Source: Strongylocentrotus droebachiensis (taxonomy: Eukaryota; Echinodermata; Echinoidea; Camarodonta; Strongylocentrotidae). Taken from it: DNA of 64,000 nucleotides. Position numbers and translations under genes: made by a program. Each line of letters begins with the position of its first letter. Position 1 is the first letter of the stretch. Where the stretch lies: contig JAVYIG010001813.1 in NCBI GenBank assembly GCA_035222895.1, positions 124,001 to 188,000 on the forward strand. The letters are read 5' to 3'. Under the pieces are notes generated by a model. That model had not been told where the DNA came from and ran no database searches. It was given only the letters and a program-made list of their open reading frames with translations. This document shows, piece after piece, positions 63,870-64,000 of the stretch.

Positions 63870-64000
63870 CTCTCTGTTTATTACGTCTTGTTTTCTTTAT
63901 ACATCTTTCTTTTTCCCTTTTTATGCCTTATTTCTCTTTCACTTTTTACTATGTGCACTTGCACTTTTTTTTATCAATATACTCTGTACATCTCTATATA

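Overview
This window is nuclear DNA of an animal, most likely a marine invertebrate and probably an echinoderm or another non-vertebrate deuterostome. The evidence is spliced genes with GT-AG introns, several LINE clades, tRNA-derived SINEs, a Crypton-type tyrosine recombinase, many foldback/MITE elements, and Death-domain genes of the kind that are expanded in these animals. The clade assignment is inference. Nothing prokaryotic is present. The sequence is AT-rich with many long poly-G tracts.

The main content is a pair of tandem paralogous plus-strand genes that share one exon plan. Gene A lies at about 141-27030 and gene B at 31144-62773. Both carry, in order: a conserved N-terminal exon; two tiny exons; a large exon with an alpha/beta stretch followed by a long charged coiled coil; a small linker exon; a single exon encoding a complete Death domain; and a hydrophilic tail. 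All equivalent introns have the same phase (1,2,1,1,2,1). In gene B seven exons sum to 3840 nt and give an uninterrupted model of 1279 residues. Gene A has an equivalent but shorter coiled coil, a duplicated tail exon and an apparent one-base insertion in a GGGG run (23567-23570) that breaks the coiled-coil exon. A 57-residue coiled-coil repeat present about once in A is expanded to 11 tandem copies in B. Intron blocks are also recognisably paralogous (for example 10170-10435 with 33610-33890, 18430-18700 with 50985-51150 plus 51768-51840, and 21850-22200 with 54780-55240), so the whole locus is a segmental duplication.

The rest is mobile or repetitive DNA lodged in introns. Intron 1 of A (454-9740) holds a MITE, a 5'-truncated LINE with a restriction-like endonuclease, foldback elements, a 171-bp tandem array and a MITE carrying a zinc-finger fragment. 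Intron 2 of A (9796-19408) holds a nearly complete APE-type LINE nested in a foldback element, an RTE/CR1 chimera and a SINE. Intron 3 of A (19465-23440) holds two inverted 15-bp minisatellite elements and a TA-flanked MITE. The A-B intergenic region holds a 159-bp array and a GA microsatellite. Intron 2 of B (32987-51989) holds two LINE remnants, a broken Crypton, a 1.95-kb tandem duplication with a Harbinger-like MITE inserted in one copy, a 1.5-kb TIR element, a 135-bp satellite and a TTAA-flanked MITE containing a 90-bp-arm hairpin. Intron 3 of B holds foldback elements and inverted GGACAATTACCCCC minisatellites. Intron 5 of B holds a SINE and a LINE 3' fragment. The right edge enters another LINE.

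The best candidate for an undescribed system is the gene pair: a possible degenerate nucleotide-binding head, a length-variable coiled-coil rod and a Death domain, in a tandem family. I infer an innate-immune or apoptosis adaptor that oligomerises through the rod and signals through the Death domain.
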